A stretch of DNA of 64,000 bases from Siphonodentalium dalli (taxonomy: Eukaryota > Mollusca > Scaphopoda > Gadilida > Siphonodentaliidae), in the NCBI GenBank assembly GCA_032622095.1, contig CP136066.1, positions 203,816,978 to 203,880,977 on the forward strand, read 5' to 3'. Below are positions 1 to 11,329 of the stretch, in pieces (positions within the stretch are counted from its first letter, which is position 1; every line of letters starts with the position of its first letter). A program made the position numbers and the translations under genes. The notes under the pieces are model-generated. The model did not search any database, had not been told where the DNA came from, and saw nothing but the letters and a program-made list of their open reading frames with translations.

Positions 1-256
1 AATTAACTAGTAAATGTACTAGTAAACACCATAAAGGAGAGATTTAATCCAGCTATTTATTAAACTTGACCCATTGACGAGTTTAATTTTATCTTACATT
101 CTATAACAAATTTTATCATTTTGTCTTATATTCTATTACAATTTTATCATTTTTTTATCATTTTTTCTTACATTTTTTAACAATTGTTTAACATTTAAAA
201 AACAATTTCTTACAGTTTTTTTAACAATTATAAAAAATAGTAAAAAATTTGTTAGC

Positions 257-374
257 CCAATGCATTCTCTTATATATGTGAGGTGACCTATGGTTGACTC
301 GCATATATAAGAGAATGCATTGGCAGAGTTTTTGCATAATTTCGAGAAGCTCCAGTCATGGAAGTGTTAACCCT
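257..374 (+). mobile_element. H-module hairpin and right end of a type III-like element
   Basis: Hairpin at 257-323 (CCAATGCATTCTCTTATATA and its complement), then GAAGCTCCAGTCATGGAAGTG-TTAA, the usual type III end. The AT-rich 60-255 to the left contains repeats of 'ttttatcatttttt', the spacer seen in other copies. Confidence 0.6.
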
Positions 375-591
375 TTCCTTACTAAATACTCATTGACGAG
401 TAGTTCCTTTAGCAAATGTTCAGATAATAAGTTCCACAAAAGTAGGGCATTTGTTGAATTTAATTATCATTTCACATCAAAGTATAGGAATCTTTCTGCA
501 CCTACCTGTATTTCATAAACACCCCTCCAAATGAATAATAGACTGTTCCAATGTATACTTTTATAACTGAGTGGGGGAAATCCTTGACCTA
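370..591 (-). mobile_element. Type V TTAA element, partial
   Basis: TTAACCCTTTCCTTACTAAA with ACTCATTGACGAGTAG, then ...CCAATGTATACTTTTATAACT. This is the same sequence as the type V copy at 38797-39027, in reverse. The far end is degraded. Confidence 0.55.
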
Positions 592-938
592 CATGTAGTA
601 AGCCAGTGCATTCTCTTATATATGCGAGGCTTTCTATGGGAGACTCGCATATATACAGTAATGCTCTAATTAATCGACTCCTTAACCACAGCAGATTTAT
701 AGTTAATTTTTCAGGATTTAGTTGGAAATATGGCTTGTTGCCATAATAATCGGAAAGCTCTCAGTGAGAGCTTTCTTATTAATGGCAATAAGCCATATCT
801 TTCCAACTAAATCCTGAAAAATTACCCATAATTATGTTGTGGTTAAGGAGTCGATTATTTAGAGCATTACTGTAAGAGAATGCAATGGCACAGGATCTTT
901 AATGCTGCACCAGCACAGCTCCCTTCATGAAGGGTTAA
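592..938 (+). mobile_element. Type III TTAA element interrupted by family A
   Basis: Right part of a type III element. The second hairpin (603-655 plus 873-889) is split by a family A palindrome at 656-872. It ends CTCCCTTCATGAAGGGTTAA at 938. The left end is not resolved. Confidence 0.7.
656..872. mobile_element. Family A palindromic element nested in an H module
   Basis: Begins CAGTAATGCTCTAATTAATC and ends with the reverse complement. It is flanked by TA (654-655, 873-874), and the host hairpin is restored if it is removed. The arms fold on each other over nearly their whole length. Confidence 0.85.
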
Positions 939-1352
939 GACAATGGCTCTGAATGAAAAAAAGTGGAATTTTCTTAAAGATGTCCCCCATTTTGCATGGT
1001 TGCTTCTGGCACCCTATATATTCCTTTAAGTTTCCCATGTTCGCAGTGATTAATTGAATGGGTGTGATTTGTCATGCTAAGCATGGCGTAAGTAGAATTC
1101 CATGATGGATAATGCCTCCCTCATCAGTCAATTCTGAAGCTGAGAAAATTCATAGACTCCATGTCCTGTCAGTTCACTAACATTCTCCAACATTATACGG
1201 CAGTCTAGATTCCTATTGAGGTATCCTGTAATATCACAGATACCTACCAAAGTTTGCAATCTTGACTTATTCGTTATTTGTCATTTGTCAATGTCACCTT
1301 TTCTGTGTTGATTGATTAAAATCGTTTTATTGAGCCATCATCTAGTGGGACA
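939..1352. other. No feature recognised
   Basis: Unique-looking AT-rich sequence between a type III and a family C element; no coding frame and no repeat seen. Confidence 0.5.
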
Positions 1353-1784
1353 CAAGACTTGAAATAGTGTGTCTGTCATTTGCAAATTAAGGTCCCAAGA
1401 AGGTGAATTTAGTGATGCTACCCTGCACAGCGGGCTATCATCACCAAGTTAACCCTGTGGGAGCCTCATTCTGCTTAGGCCTCAATGGGATACCTAGGAT
1501 CATAATGAAGTTCCCAAGTTGAAGTTGGCGATGTTCACGCATTGGTCACCTCAATTATGCAAATTATAATCTGCAAATTAGGGGATATAGAAACTGAAAA
1601 AAAAGTAAAAAAGTAACTGAAACAATGTTAATTTGAGACTACTTCCCAGAAGATGAGGCCCAAGCAGAATGAGGTCCCCAGTTGGTGAATTTAGTGATGC
1701 TAGCCCACTGTGTGGAGTAGCATCACTAAATTCACACTCTAGGGACATCATTCTGCAAATGACAGACACACTATTCAAAGCATG
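1353..1784. mobile_element. Family C (hAT-like) element
   Basis: CAAGACTTGAAATAGTGTGT ... ACACTATTCAAAGCATG with hairpins near 1390-1470 and 1665-1755. The flanking 8-mers are only roughly alike, so the boundaries are approximate. Confidence 0.65.
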
Positions 1785-1866
1785 GGAACACATTGAGCTA
1801 CAATCTCAACAGAGGCATATCTTGTATTGGTTATAATGCTGTATTTTCGTTTTCCAATTCAGTGTA

Positions 1867-2078
1867 CAGTAATGCTCTAATTAATCGACCTCTTAACCAC
1901 AGCAGAATTATGGGTAACTTTTCAGGATTTAGTCGGAAATATGGCTTGTTGCCATTCATCGGAAAGCTCTCGCCGAGAGCTTTCCGAAGAATGGCAACAA
2001 GCCATATTTCCGACTAAATCCTGAAAATTACCCATAATTCTGCTGTGGTTAAGAGATTGATTAATTAGAGCATTACTG
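1867..2078. mobile_element. Family A palindromic element
   Basis: A 212-bp near-perfect palindrome with TA at both flanks (1865-1866, 2079-2080). The arms run from CAGTAATGCTCTAATTAATC to GGAAAGCTCTC, and the loop is CGCCG-like. Non-autonomous, Tc1/mariner-type target. Confidence 0.88.
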
Positions 2079-2136
2079 TATAGCATTTACCAGGATGTCT
2101 GGAGCCCAAGCCTGAGTTTAGTGTGCCTGTCATTTG

Positions 2137-2915
2137 GAAGTGGTAGCCAGTGGTTAGAGTGTCGGACTTGTAATGGTGTCAACGCAACGGCATGAGTTCG
2201 CACCCTGCCGGTGGACTATCGTCTCCACAACAGTGGCTTGGCCAGATTAAGCCGCGTGTGTGTGCTATATATAGCCACACGCTGTTTCAAATCTCGCGCC
2301 AGGTTGTGACCCTTGGGCAAGGTCACTTGTACTGTGCTCGCTTCGTCGTACCGAGACAAGAAATAGGTACCTGGTTGTTGGGTATCCGTAAGCCGCTCTA
2401 GTGAAGCGCCTGTACAATGGTAGCAGGCACAAGACTCGGCATTACTCATAAAGACAGCTGGGGTAATAATGTAAGAGCTTAGAGCTACACCAGGGATTAA
2501 CCCTTTACCCAACAGAACGGCCCTGTGCCAATGCATTCTCTTATATATGCGAGTCGACCATAGGTCGCCCATCGCATATATAAGAGAATGCATTGGCTTA
2601 ACACATTAAAAATTATAAAATTGTTAAAGAATGTAAGAAAAAATGGTAATAAGTGTTAAAAAAAGATGCATTCTCTTATATATGCGAGGCGACCTATGGT
2701 CGACTCGCATATATAAGAGAATGCATTGGCACAGGGCATAACTATAACCATCACAATGTGGTCAATGAGCCGGTTCCAATGATATCCATATTTGTATGGT
2801 TTTATTGAGACAGACCCAAGATATTTTAGGCTGTTGAAGCTTTATTTGGCCGGTTTTGGCCGGTTTGTTGGGTAAAGGGTTAAGCGCTATATAAATGATA
2901 TACATTATTATTATT
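2137..2915 (+). mobile_element. tRNA-derived SINE, interrupted by a TTAA element
   Basis: The head has Pol III promoter boxes: A-box-like TGGTAGCCAGTGGTTAGAG (2141-2159) and B-box-like GAGTTCGCACC (2194-2204). The body at 2308-2385 (GACCCTTGGGCAAGGTCACT ... AATAGGTACCTGG) resembles the conserved central domain of metazoan SINEs (V/Meta type). The tail is GCGCTATATAAATG followed by ATT repeats (2883-2915). The flanking duplication is ATTTG (2132-2136 and 2916-2920). A type I TTAA element splits body from tail at 2497-2883. Confidence 0.8.
2497..2883 (+). mobile_element. Type I TTAA element inside the SINE
   Basis: Starts TTAACCCTTTACCCAACA and ends TGTTGGGTAAAGGGTTAA. The host SINE reads CAGGGA-TTAA-GCGCTATATAA when it is removed, which fits piggyBac-type insertion at TTAA. 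It holds two H-module hairpins (about 2527-2597 and 2662-2730) separated by an AT-rich spacer. No coding sequence. Confidence 0.85.
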
Positions 2916-3350
2916 ATTTGCAGAATGAGGTCCCCAGAGGGGGAATTTGGTGACGCAATCCCGCATAGTGGGCTAGCATCACCAAATTCACCCTCTGGGG
3001 GACCTCATTCTGCTTAGGCCTCATCTTCTCTGGAAAGTTTCTTATAATTATAATATTTCTATAGAAACTTCTTCACAAAGATTCTATTTCTTTTTTAGTT
3101 TACTTCTCTTTTCCCCAAATTGGCAGATGATACATTGCATAATCGATGTTCCCAATGGGTGTACATCACAATATGCAACATTTGGGAATTTCAATCTGAG
3201 TCTATGTCTCCCATAGCAGATGACGCCATGCAGAATGAGGTCACCAGAGGGTGAATTTGGTGATGCTTGCCCACTATGCGGGATAGTGTCACAAAATTCA
3301 CCCTCTCTCAGGACCTCATTCTGAAAATGACAGACACACTTGCTGGAGCC

Positions 3351-3880
3351 AAGATAACAGAGTGTGTTTCCTCACTCTTCAAAGAATAAGCACCATGTTT
3401 TGTAGAAAGAAAGATTATATTATTTCTTATGTTACGGCTTCCTGTGCCATCATTAGCAGCATCGGTGATGTCAATGTTTACAAACTACAGTATGCCGTTG
3501 AAGTTTGAAGTGAATTGCACTTGCAGGTTTTGCATTTCAATAAATCATCTTGTTTGTGGAATGGTTTGACTGGACAAATTGAGATATATAGAGAGTAATC
3601 AATTATCGATTTCAATTCATCAGCAGCTGAGTGCCAGGGAATCTATGTTTGGTAACTTGTTCTCCAATCTCATTTGCACCCACACCATTCTGTATCAACA
3701 TCCTGTTTTGTGAAATTACTGTGCATATATGTGGGCCATATTAAACAAGCCATGTGTTAAAATTATTAGCTGAACATTGGCCACAAAGTAATAGAATTCC
3801 TTCAGCACTACTTGTCGGCTCATTTTTCATGAAGACCCCTCCAAATATATATTTTTATAAGGGCCACCCTTTCATGATGG
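3351..3880. other. No feature recognised
   Basis: Unique-looking sequence. Its end (3825-3885) has type V/III-like fragments (CATGAAGACCCCTCCAAATA, CCCTTTCATGATGGAAGCTT). Confidence 0.5.
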
Positions 3881-3884
3881 AAGC

Positions 3885-4129
3885 TTCCTGTGCCAATGCA
3901 TTCTTATATATATGCGAGTTGACAATATATATAAGAGAATGCATTATTTTATAATAATTATAAAATTTGATAAAGAATGTAAGAAAAAAATGATAAAAAA
4001 TGATAAAATTGTTAAGAATGTAAGAAAAAATGATAAAAATGATAAAATTGTTAATCATATAAGAAAAAATGATAAAAATTGTTATAGAATGCAAGAAAAT
4101 ATTATAAAATATTTTTTTATAAAAATTGT
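3885..4129 (+). mobile_element. H module and AT-rich spacer
   Basis: Hairpin at 3893-3945 followed by repeats of 'taagaaaaaatgataaaaa', like type I spacers, running into the type VII element. Confidence 0.55.
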
Positions 4130-4388
4130 TTAACTCTTTCGTTGCCAGAGCTTTTTCACTTTTTAGACACTGTCCTATGATTTCCAGGTGATGGATCTAG
4201 GTCTAAAAAATACCCAAAATGACTGACCCTGGTGTTTTTAGATTCGCTATCACCTCTTTATTCATGTCCCAAAACAATTTTAGAAAAAAAAATATTTTTC
4301 CAATTTTTTTTTTTCCAATTTTTTTTTTCCGACGCAATTTTTCGGCCATTTTAGGGCCGAAAAAATCGGCCCCTGGCAACGAAAAGAG
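4130..4388 (+). mobile_element. Type VII TTAA-like element
   Basis: TTAACTCTTTCGTTGCCAGA at the left and CCCCTGGCAACGAAAAGAG at the right, with a GGGCCGAAAAAATCGGCCCC stem near the right end. The right TTAA is not preserved. Confidence 0.65.
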
Positions 4389-4433
4389 AAGAATGTAAGA
4401 AAAGTTTATTAAAAAAAAATTAAAAATTGTTTG

Positions 4434-4500
4434 GCCAATGCATTCTCTTATATATGCGAGGCATATATAAGAATATATGCGAGGCATATATAAGAGAAAT
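4434..4500. repeat. H-module hairpin, internally duplicated
   Basis: CCAATGCATTCTCTTATATA with the TATGCGAGGCATATATAAGA centre repeated twice. Confidence 0.65.
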
Positions 4501-4759
4501 GTCTTTATTTTTAATTAGCAACCAAATAATTGACACCTACTGCACAATTGTTTTGTAAGGTTATGTCGAGTTTGTCGCCACAGCTAGGGCAGGCAGGAAA
4601 GTTTTGTGAATTCCCAGGTTTTGTACTGGTGATCTGTACGGGCGTTAGAACATCATGATCTAGAGATGAACATATTTTCTCATGTCAGTGTATAAAGGTT
4701 AGAAACCACCAGTTATTATCTGGATGATTTCATGGTCTCATTTTTCATACAGGAACACC

Positions 4760-4914
4760 CAAGTCTGCAAATAGTGTGTCTGTCATTCTTCTGGGGAGTA
4801 TATATAGTCTCAAATTAACATTGTTTTTAGTTACTTTTTCTATATCCTTTTTCTGTATCCCCTAATTTGCAGAATATAAAATGCATCATCGAGGTGACTA
4901 ATGAGTGAACATCA
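4760..4914. mobile_element. Family C remnant
   Basis: The left end CTGCAAATAGTGTGTCTGTC and the inter-hairpin spacer remain; both hairpins are deleted. Confidence 0.6.
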
Positions 4915-5010
4915 GGGGTGCCGGAAGAGGGGGGCAGAGGGGGCAGCTAACCCCCCTGCCCTTGACCAAGGGGGGCGAGCGGGGGCAGGACTTGCCCTTT
5001 TTCTGGAGAC
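4915..5010. repeat. G-rich fragment
   Basis: GGGGGGCAGAGGGGGCAGC and AAGGGGGGCGAGCGGGGGCA; could form G-quadruplexes. A related G-rich fragment lies at 53460-53540 in intron 3. Confidence 0.5.
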
Positions 5011-5051
5011 AAAAAATTTGTGTGTTTAATCTCGTGTTTTTATAGCAAAAT

Positions 5052-6790
5052 GTGACCAGTTATTATCTTGATATCTCACATCACTGTATAAAGGTTAGTG
5101 AACACCAGTTATTATCTTGATATCTCACATCACTGTATAAATGTTAGTGACCACCAGTTATTATCTTGATATCTCACATCACTGTATAAATGTTAGTGAC
5201 CACCAGTTATTATCTTGATATCTCACATCACTGTATAAATGTTAGTGACCACCAGTTATTATCTTGATATCTCACATCACTGTATAAATGTTAGTGACCA
5301 CCAGTTATTATCTTGATATCTCACATCACTGTATAAATGTTAGTGACCACCAGTTATTATCTTGATATCTCACATCACTGTATAAATGTTAGTGACCACC
5401 AGTTATTATCTCGATATCTCACATCACTGTATAAATGTTAGTGACCACCAGTTATTATCTTGATATCTCACATCACTGTATAAATGTTAGTGACCACCAG
5501 TTATTATCTTGATATCTCACATCACTGTATAAATGTTAGTGACCACCAGTTATTATCTCGATATCTCACATCACTGTATAAATGTTAGTGACCACCAGTT
5601 ATTATCTTGATATCTCACATCACTGTATAAATGTTAGTGACCACCAGTTATTATCTTGATATCTCACATCACTGTATAAATGTTAGTGACCACCAGTTAT
5701 TATCTCGATATCTCACATCACTGTATAAATGTTAGTGACCACCAGTTATTATCTTGATATCTCACATCACTGTATAAATGTTAGTGACCACCAGTTATTA
5801 TCTTGATATCTCACATCACTGTATAAATGTTAGTGACCACCAGTTATTATCTCGATATCTCACATCACTGTATAAAGGTTAGTGACCACCAGTTATTATC
5901 TTGATATCTCACATCACTGTATAAATGTTAGTGACCACCAGTTATTATCTTGATATCTCACATCACTGTATAAAGGTTAGTGACCACCAGTTATTATCTT
6001 GATATCTCACATCACTGTATAAATGTTAGTGACCACCAGTTATTATCTCGATATCTCACATCACTGTATAAAGGTTAGTGACCACCAGTTATTATCTCGA
6101 TATCTCACATCACTGTATAAATGTTAGTGACCACCAGTTATTATCTTGATATCTCACATCACTGTATAAAGGTTAGTGACCACCAGTTATTATCTTGATA
6201 TATCACATCACTGTATAAAGGTTAGTGAACACCAGTTATTATCTTGATATCTCACATCACTGTATAAATGTTAGTGACCACCAGTTATTATCTTGATATC
6301 TCACATCACTGTATAAAGGTTAGTGACCACCAGTTATTATCTTGATATTTCACATCACTGTATAAAGGTTAGTGACCACCAGTTATTATCTCGATATCTC
6401 ACATCACTGTATAAATGTTAGTGACCACCAGTTATTATCTCGATATCTCACATCACTGTATAAAGGTTAGTGACCACCAGTTATTATCTCGATATCTCAC
6501 ATCACTGTATAAAGGTTAGTGACCACCAGTTATTATCTTGATATCTCACATCACTGTATAAAGGTTAGTGACCACCAGTTATTATCTCGATATCTCACAT
6601 CACTGTATAAATGTTAGTGACCACCAGTTATTATCTCGATATCTCACATCACTGTATAAAGGTTAGTGACCACCAGTTATTATCTTGATATCTCACATCA
6701 CTGTATAAATGTTAGTGACCACCAGTTATTATCTCGATATCTCACATCACTGTATAAATGTTAGTGACCACCAGTTATTATCTTGATGAT
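5052..6790. repeat. 49-bp satellite array
   Basis: About 35 copies of a 49-bp unit (ACCAGTTATTATCTTGATAT, then CTCACATCACTGTATAAATG, TTAGTGACC). Two variable sites (TCTTG/TCTCG and AAATG/AAAGG) alternate among copies. Single diverged half-units with the same outer flank lie at 4685-4760 and 6776-6830. Confidence 0.92.
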
Positions 6791-7042
6791 TATAATGGCC
6801 TTATTTTTCATACAGTAACACCCACGAACCCGCAAAATCTCTATGCCAAGCATGATTTAGTATATGAACTTATCCAATGATGACATATAATTTCCATCAA
6901 ATTCAACAACTTATTAGCATTACTCTCCCAGTAAAATAATTAATCTTACAAAAGTCTGTGAATATTGATAAGATTGATAAGAATTTTGATGAGATTGCTA
7001 GAACGGTGAATTTCTCACTGCTCCAATATCTCCTTAACCCTT

Positions 7043-7446
7043 TAACTCTTTAACCCTCAGTGACGTCTTTTGACGTGTTTAACGTATCCTCAGATTGTTA
7101 CCCAGCTCAACCCTCAGAACACAACGTCAAAGTAGCATTTTAGGTGTAATTAATCGAGAATCTGTTGTTTTAATTGTCAATTGTTTGATGGTGTCATTAC
7201 CTCAAATTTCTCGGGACACTATAATCACAATATCGCTTGTCAGATTTAGAAACATTTGAAGCCCATTTATATATATCTTTCACGTGTTCATTTGGCAACA
7301 TTTAGTTTATTTTGAAAGATTACCAAAATCTTGAAACGACATGTGCATGTAAACACGTCAGATCACGTCATTGAGGACTCGCACAAAGACGTCAAATCAC
7401 GTCACCGAGTGTCCGGCAATGAACAAGCCTGAGTGTTAAGGAGTTA
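7043..7446. mobile_element. Possible TTAA-type element with ACGTC motifs
   Basis: TTTAACCCTCAGTGACGTCT at the left and CACCGAGTGTCCGGC ... TGAGTGTTAAGGAGTTAA at the right, with several CACGTCA/TGACGT motifs. The terminal match is imperfect. Confidence 0.4.
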
Positions 7447-7672
7447 ATGACTGGAGCCCCTGAATTATTGCGAAAAACCCTGTGCCAATGCATTCTCTTA
7501 TATTACGAGTCTCCCATAGGGATGTGATGTATAAGAGCATGCATTGGCTTAACAAAATTGCCCTTGATCTTGTAAGTCCCCTGCCCTATGGGAGAATCGC
7601 ATATATAAGAAAATGCACTGGCACAGGGTCTTTAATGGTGCAGCAGCGTAGCTCCCTTCATGAAAAGGTTAC
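7444..7672 (+). mobile_element. Type III TTAA element
   Basis: TTAATGACTGGAGCCCCTGA ... GCTCCCTTCATGAAAAGG with two diverged H modules (about 7487-7548 and 7592-7620). Ends are imperfect. Confidence 0.65.
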
Positions 7673-8395
7673 CCTTCCAATACTAATTTAAATGGATTCT
7701 TCCAGTCTGTTGAGAAGTGTACATCAAAATGGTCTATTATTGATTTGCAGGGATGTAAGCAGAAGACAGATAAATGAAGGTACAGAAGTAGTCCTATTTA
7801 TTGTGGGAAATGTTTAGATAATAAGTTCAACATATCCTGTGGGATAACTACTCATCAATGATGATTTAGTACAGAAACGGTAAAACAAGGATGGTGAGTG
7901 GAGTCAGAGCAAGTGTTAAGAAACAGGTAATTTTGAAGGTTGTGCTGGCCCCACCCCTTTGTATAGTGGTTAGAAGTTAAGACATAATCAATGTTGTTGT
8001 CATTTATTTTTGTGAATCATTTATATGTAAATATAGAGATGCATATGTTAAAGTTGTCATGTTCATTTTTAATTTTATAAACATTATTTTAACTCAGTTT
8101 CTTGACGACAATCCCCTGTGGCGAGCTGACTGGTCTTACGTGCATTTCTGCACGATATGAGTAGAATGACCAAGCTATAAATATCATAAAGCAGTGATGT
8201 GGATAAAACATTTAGTCTGCAATTCAGCCACCTATCCGGCTTCATTCAATAATATGATTTGTCTCTGATTAATATGTTCCAAGCCAGTAGACAATAAGAA
8301 AGATTATTCCCATCTACGCACTTCCACAGATTTCACAATTCACCCCGTCTCAAGTCTATTGTCTCAGTATTAATGTTTGTTGAACTTGTTATAAA
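7673..8395. other. No feature recognised
   Basis: AT-rich, no long frame. 7795-7870 has type V-like motifs (AATGTTTAGATAATAAGTTC, ACTACTCATCAATGATG). Confidence 0.5.
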
Positions 8396-8660
8396 CCCTT
8401 CCATGACTGGAGCTTCCTGAAATTTTGCAAAAACCCTGTGCCAATGCAAAATCTTATATATGTGAGTCGCCTCGCATATATAAGAGAATGGATTGGCCTA
8501 ACAAATTTTATACTATTTTTTATAATTGCTGAAAAAATGGTAAAAAAAATTGTTAAAGAATGTAAGAAAAAAAAGATAAAAATGAATAAAGAATGTAAAA
8601 GAAATGAAAAAATTGTTAAAAATGTAAGAAAAAATTATAAGAAATGATAAAATTGTTATT
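8396..8660 (+). mobile_element. Type III left end, H module and AT-rich spacer
   Basis: CCCTTCCATGACTGGAGCTT followed by a hairpin at 8441-8498 and an AT-rich stretch with repeats of 'aaagaatgtaagaaaaaa', as in type I spacers. No matching right end. Confidence 0.5.
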
Positions 8661-8753
8661 AAAGAATATTTCACAATTCATTTTCACAGATTTTACAATT
8701 CATTTTCACAGATTTCACAATTTACCAGGTCTCAAGTCTATTGAACTGAACTT

Positions 8754-9030
8754 ATTAACACTTCCATGACTGGAGCTTCCTGAATTTTTTTGAAAACCCT
8801 GTGCCAATGCATTCTCTTATATATATTGGTAGATTCTGCTGATTTTGTTGGTTCCGAACAGAAATAATAACTAGTATATGTTAACAATTCCATGACTGAA
8901 GCTTTCTGAAAATAGCGAAAACCCTGTGCCAATGCATTCTCTTATATATGTGAGTCTCCCATAGGGAGCTTGCATATATAAGAGAATGCATTGGCCTAAC
9001 AATATTTACCTTGACCTTGTAAGCCAGTTC
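8754..9030 (+). mobile_element. Type III element, left part (preceded by a truncated copy)
   Basis: A truncated copy at 8757-8826, then a second start at 8880 with an H module at 8929-8994. Its second hairpin has been expanded into the 48-bp array at 9030-9650. Confidence 0.6.
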
Positions 9031-9650
9031 ATTCTCTTATATATGCGAGGCTCCCCATTGGAGACTTGCATATATAAGAGAATGCACTGTCAACAAGGCT
9101 CCCTATGGGAGACTCGCATATATAAGAGAATACACTGGCAACAAGGCTCCCTATGGGAGACTCGTATATATAAGAGAATGCACTGGCAACAAGACTCCCT
9201 ATGGAAGAATCGCATATATAAGAGAATGCACTGGCAACAAGGCTCCCTGTGGGAGACTCGCATTTATAAGAGAATGCACTGGCAACAAGGCTCCCTATGG
9301 GGTACTCGCATATACAAGAGAATGCACTGGCAACATGGCTCCCTATGGGAGACTCGCATATATAAGAGAATACACTGGCAACAAGGTTCCCTATGGGAGA
9401 CTCGCATATATAAGAGAATGCACTGGCAACAAGGCTCCCTATGGGAGACTCGCATATATAAGAGAATACATTGGCAACAAGGCTCCCTATGGGAGACTCG
9501 CATATATAAGAGAATGCACTGGCAACAAGGTTCCCTATGGGAGACTCGCATATATAAGAGAATGTACTGGCAACAAGGCTCCCTATGGGAGACTCGCATA
9601 TATAAGAGAATGCACTGGCAAAAAGGCTCCCTATGGGAGACTCGCAGTTG
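9030..9650. repeat. 48-bp tandem array made from half an H module
   Basis: Twelve units at an exact 48-bp spacing (the GAATGCACTGG motif at 9080, 9128, 9176 ... 9608). Each contains TATATAAGAGAATGCACTGG, then CAACAAGGCTCCCTATGGGA and GACTCGCA. Frames stay open on both strands only because 48 is divisible by three and the unit lacks stops; there is no sign of a gene. Confidence 0.9.
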
Positions 9651-9760
9651 AAAAAGGGGGATAACTCCACACTCCAAACACCAAAAAAATAGACAAACCT
9701 CATAATCGCAGGTACACAGGTTATGATGGTATTAAATATTTGATTTAAAACAAATTGCAG

Positions 9761-10032
9761 GAAAAACAGATCAAAGTTGTGTCTATGGACAGATGGACAG
9801 ACAGATTAACCCAGACTGAAGGTAATGATTATGAATTGTTTCTCGAGGTCATTGACGTCTGACCTTGTAAGCGTTGGTGACATTGAGACAGTTATAATGA
9901 TGGGAACACTTTTGTTCCAGGAATACATGGCCAATGTCAGGTTCTGGAGTGATTTATAATACTCATTGATCTTGTTTCAGTGATCATTGCTAATTACAGT
10001 CTCGTTGAAAGGCCGACAGAAATCCTAACTGA
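9761..10032. other. No feature recognised
   Basis: Unclassified sequence. The stretch with GAATTGTTTCTCGAGGTCAT, CTGACCTTGTAAGCG and GACATTGAGAC (9830-9980) has a diverged counterpart at 12060-12210, so it is probably another dispersed repeat. Confidence 0.5.
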
Positions 10033-10121
10033 CAGTAATGCTCTAAATAATCGACTCCTTAACCACAGCAGAATTATGGGTAATTTTTCAGGATTTAGTC
10101 GGAAATATGGCTTGTTGCCAT
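10033..10121. mobile_element. Half family A element
   Basis: Only the left arm, from CAGTAATGCTCTAAATAATC to TTGTTGCCA. Both sides carry TCCTAACT, suggesting loss of the second arm by repair, or a short-repeat deletion. Confidence 0.75.
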
Positions 10122-10129
10122 CCTAACTA

Positions 10130-10217
10130 CAGAATAAGGTACCACAGGGTGAATTTGATGATTTTAGCCTGCTGTGTGGGGTACAGTCACTAAATTCACC
10201 CTCTGGGGACCTCAGTC
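10130..10217. mobile_element. Family C single hairpin
   Basis: One hairpin (ACAGAATAAGGTACC ... GGGGACCTCAGTCTGC) without ends. Confidence 0.6.
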
Positions 10218-10940
10218 TGCTTATGTTCAACACCTTATTTTAAAGCCTGTCTATATCTTGACTGGTCCCAGGACTGTAAACCTTGCCATCGCTCTGCTTT
10301 GGACGTCGTTATTATAGACCGGTATGGACTATCGCCATTTTGGATCTCTGGTCAGAGTTCTGACCGGGACTAAAATAGAACAGTGAAAGCTGATTGACTG
10401 AAGTGATTTGTGTGTTGTGTTCAAAGACACAAGTTTCACTATATACTGCCGATTTCTGATGGAAATAAATTATCAAAACAAATTATTTTGATATCCTGCT
10501 TCGTATCGGTGAATCTATATTTTAAATAAGTAAACTATTTTCGCAGAACACACGAGGCAACGTATTGTGTTTTGATGGGTATCTCAGTGTTGCTGTTGGC
10601 TCTCCGTCGTTATATTTGGATCGATGACGCAAAAGACATCATCTACTTAAAGATGACGATAGTCCGTACTGGTCTCTTATGGGAGGCACGTCATAGATCG
10701 ATAGCGTTGTAGTGTTTCACATATGAGCCAGGGACGAGTCTAGTCTATATCCAACCAAAAGTCAATGTGACTTAATACAGGTGTAGCTGAGAGAGTTTAC
10801 GGTTAATATGTTATGATACACCCGAGTCAAATAACCTGACATAACATACATGGATCTATTCCTTCACATCTAACCTTATAAGCGTGGCCCCCGGGTGGGT
10901 GAGACAGACATCGTAAAACATTTATTCCAGGAGTCAAGGC
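10218..10940. other. No feature recognised
   Basis: Unique-looking and slightly less AT-rich; no coding frame of note. Confidence 0.5.
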
Positions 10941-11329
10941 TTAACCCTTTACCCAACAGAAGGGCCCTGTGCCAATGCATTCTCTTATATATGCGAGTCG
11001 ACCATAGGTCGCCTCGCATATATAAGAGAATGCATTGGCTTAACACATTAAAAATTATAAAATTGTTAAAGAATGTAAGAAAAAATGGTAAAAAAAGATT
11101 TTTTTAGGCCAATGCATTCTCTTATATATGCGAGGCGACCTATGGTCGACTCGCATATATAAGAGAATGCATTGGCACAGGGCATAACTGTAACTATCAC
11201 AATGTGGTCAAGGAGCCGGTTCCAATGATATCCATATTTGTATGGTTCTATTGAGACAGACCGAAGATATTTTAGGCTGTTGAAGCTTTATTTGGCCGGT
11301 TTTGGCCGGTTTGTTGGGTAAAGGGTTAA
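10941..11329 (+). mobile_element. Type I TTAA element
   Basis: A full-length copy of about 389 bp with TTAA at both ends and terminal ACCCAACA/TGTTGGGT. It carries two H-module hairpins (about 10974-11039 and 11107-11175). It sits directly against the left end of a family A palindrome, as if inserted into that element's terminus. Confidence 0.85.

Larger units (their letters stand above)
2107..3342. mobile_element. Family C (hAT-like) element with nested SINE
   Basis: Begins CAAGCCTGAGTTTAGTG and ends with a shortened copy of the same end (...CACACTTG). It is flanked by the exact 8-bp duplication CTGGAGCC (2099-2106 and 3343-3350). It contains the two hairpins typical of the family (about 2921-3015 and 3234-3325), whose arms carry GAGGTCCCCAGAGGG and its complement. 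A SINE interrupts it at 2137-2915. An 8-bp duplication is characteristic of the hAT superfamily; no transposase is present. Confidence 0.85.

Noticed and set aside
2141-2215. tRNA gene
   Set aside because: A and B boxes are present, but no complete cloverleaf can be drawn and a SINE body and tail follow; it is a SINE head.
8986-9703. Repeat proteins of 110-224 residues on both strands
   Set aside because: All are translations of the 48-bp array; frames open on both strands, no start context, no family.
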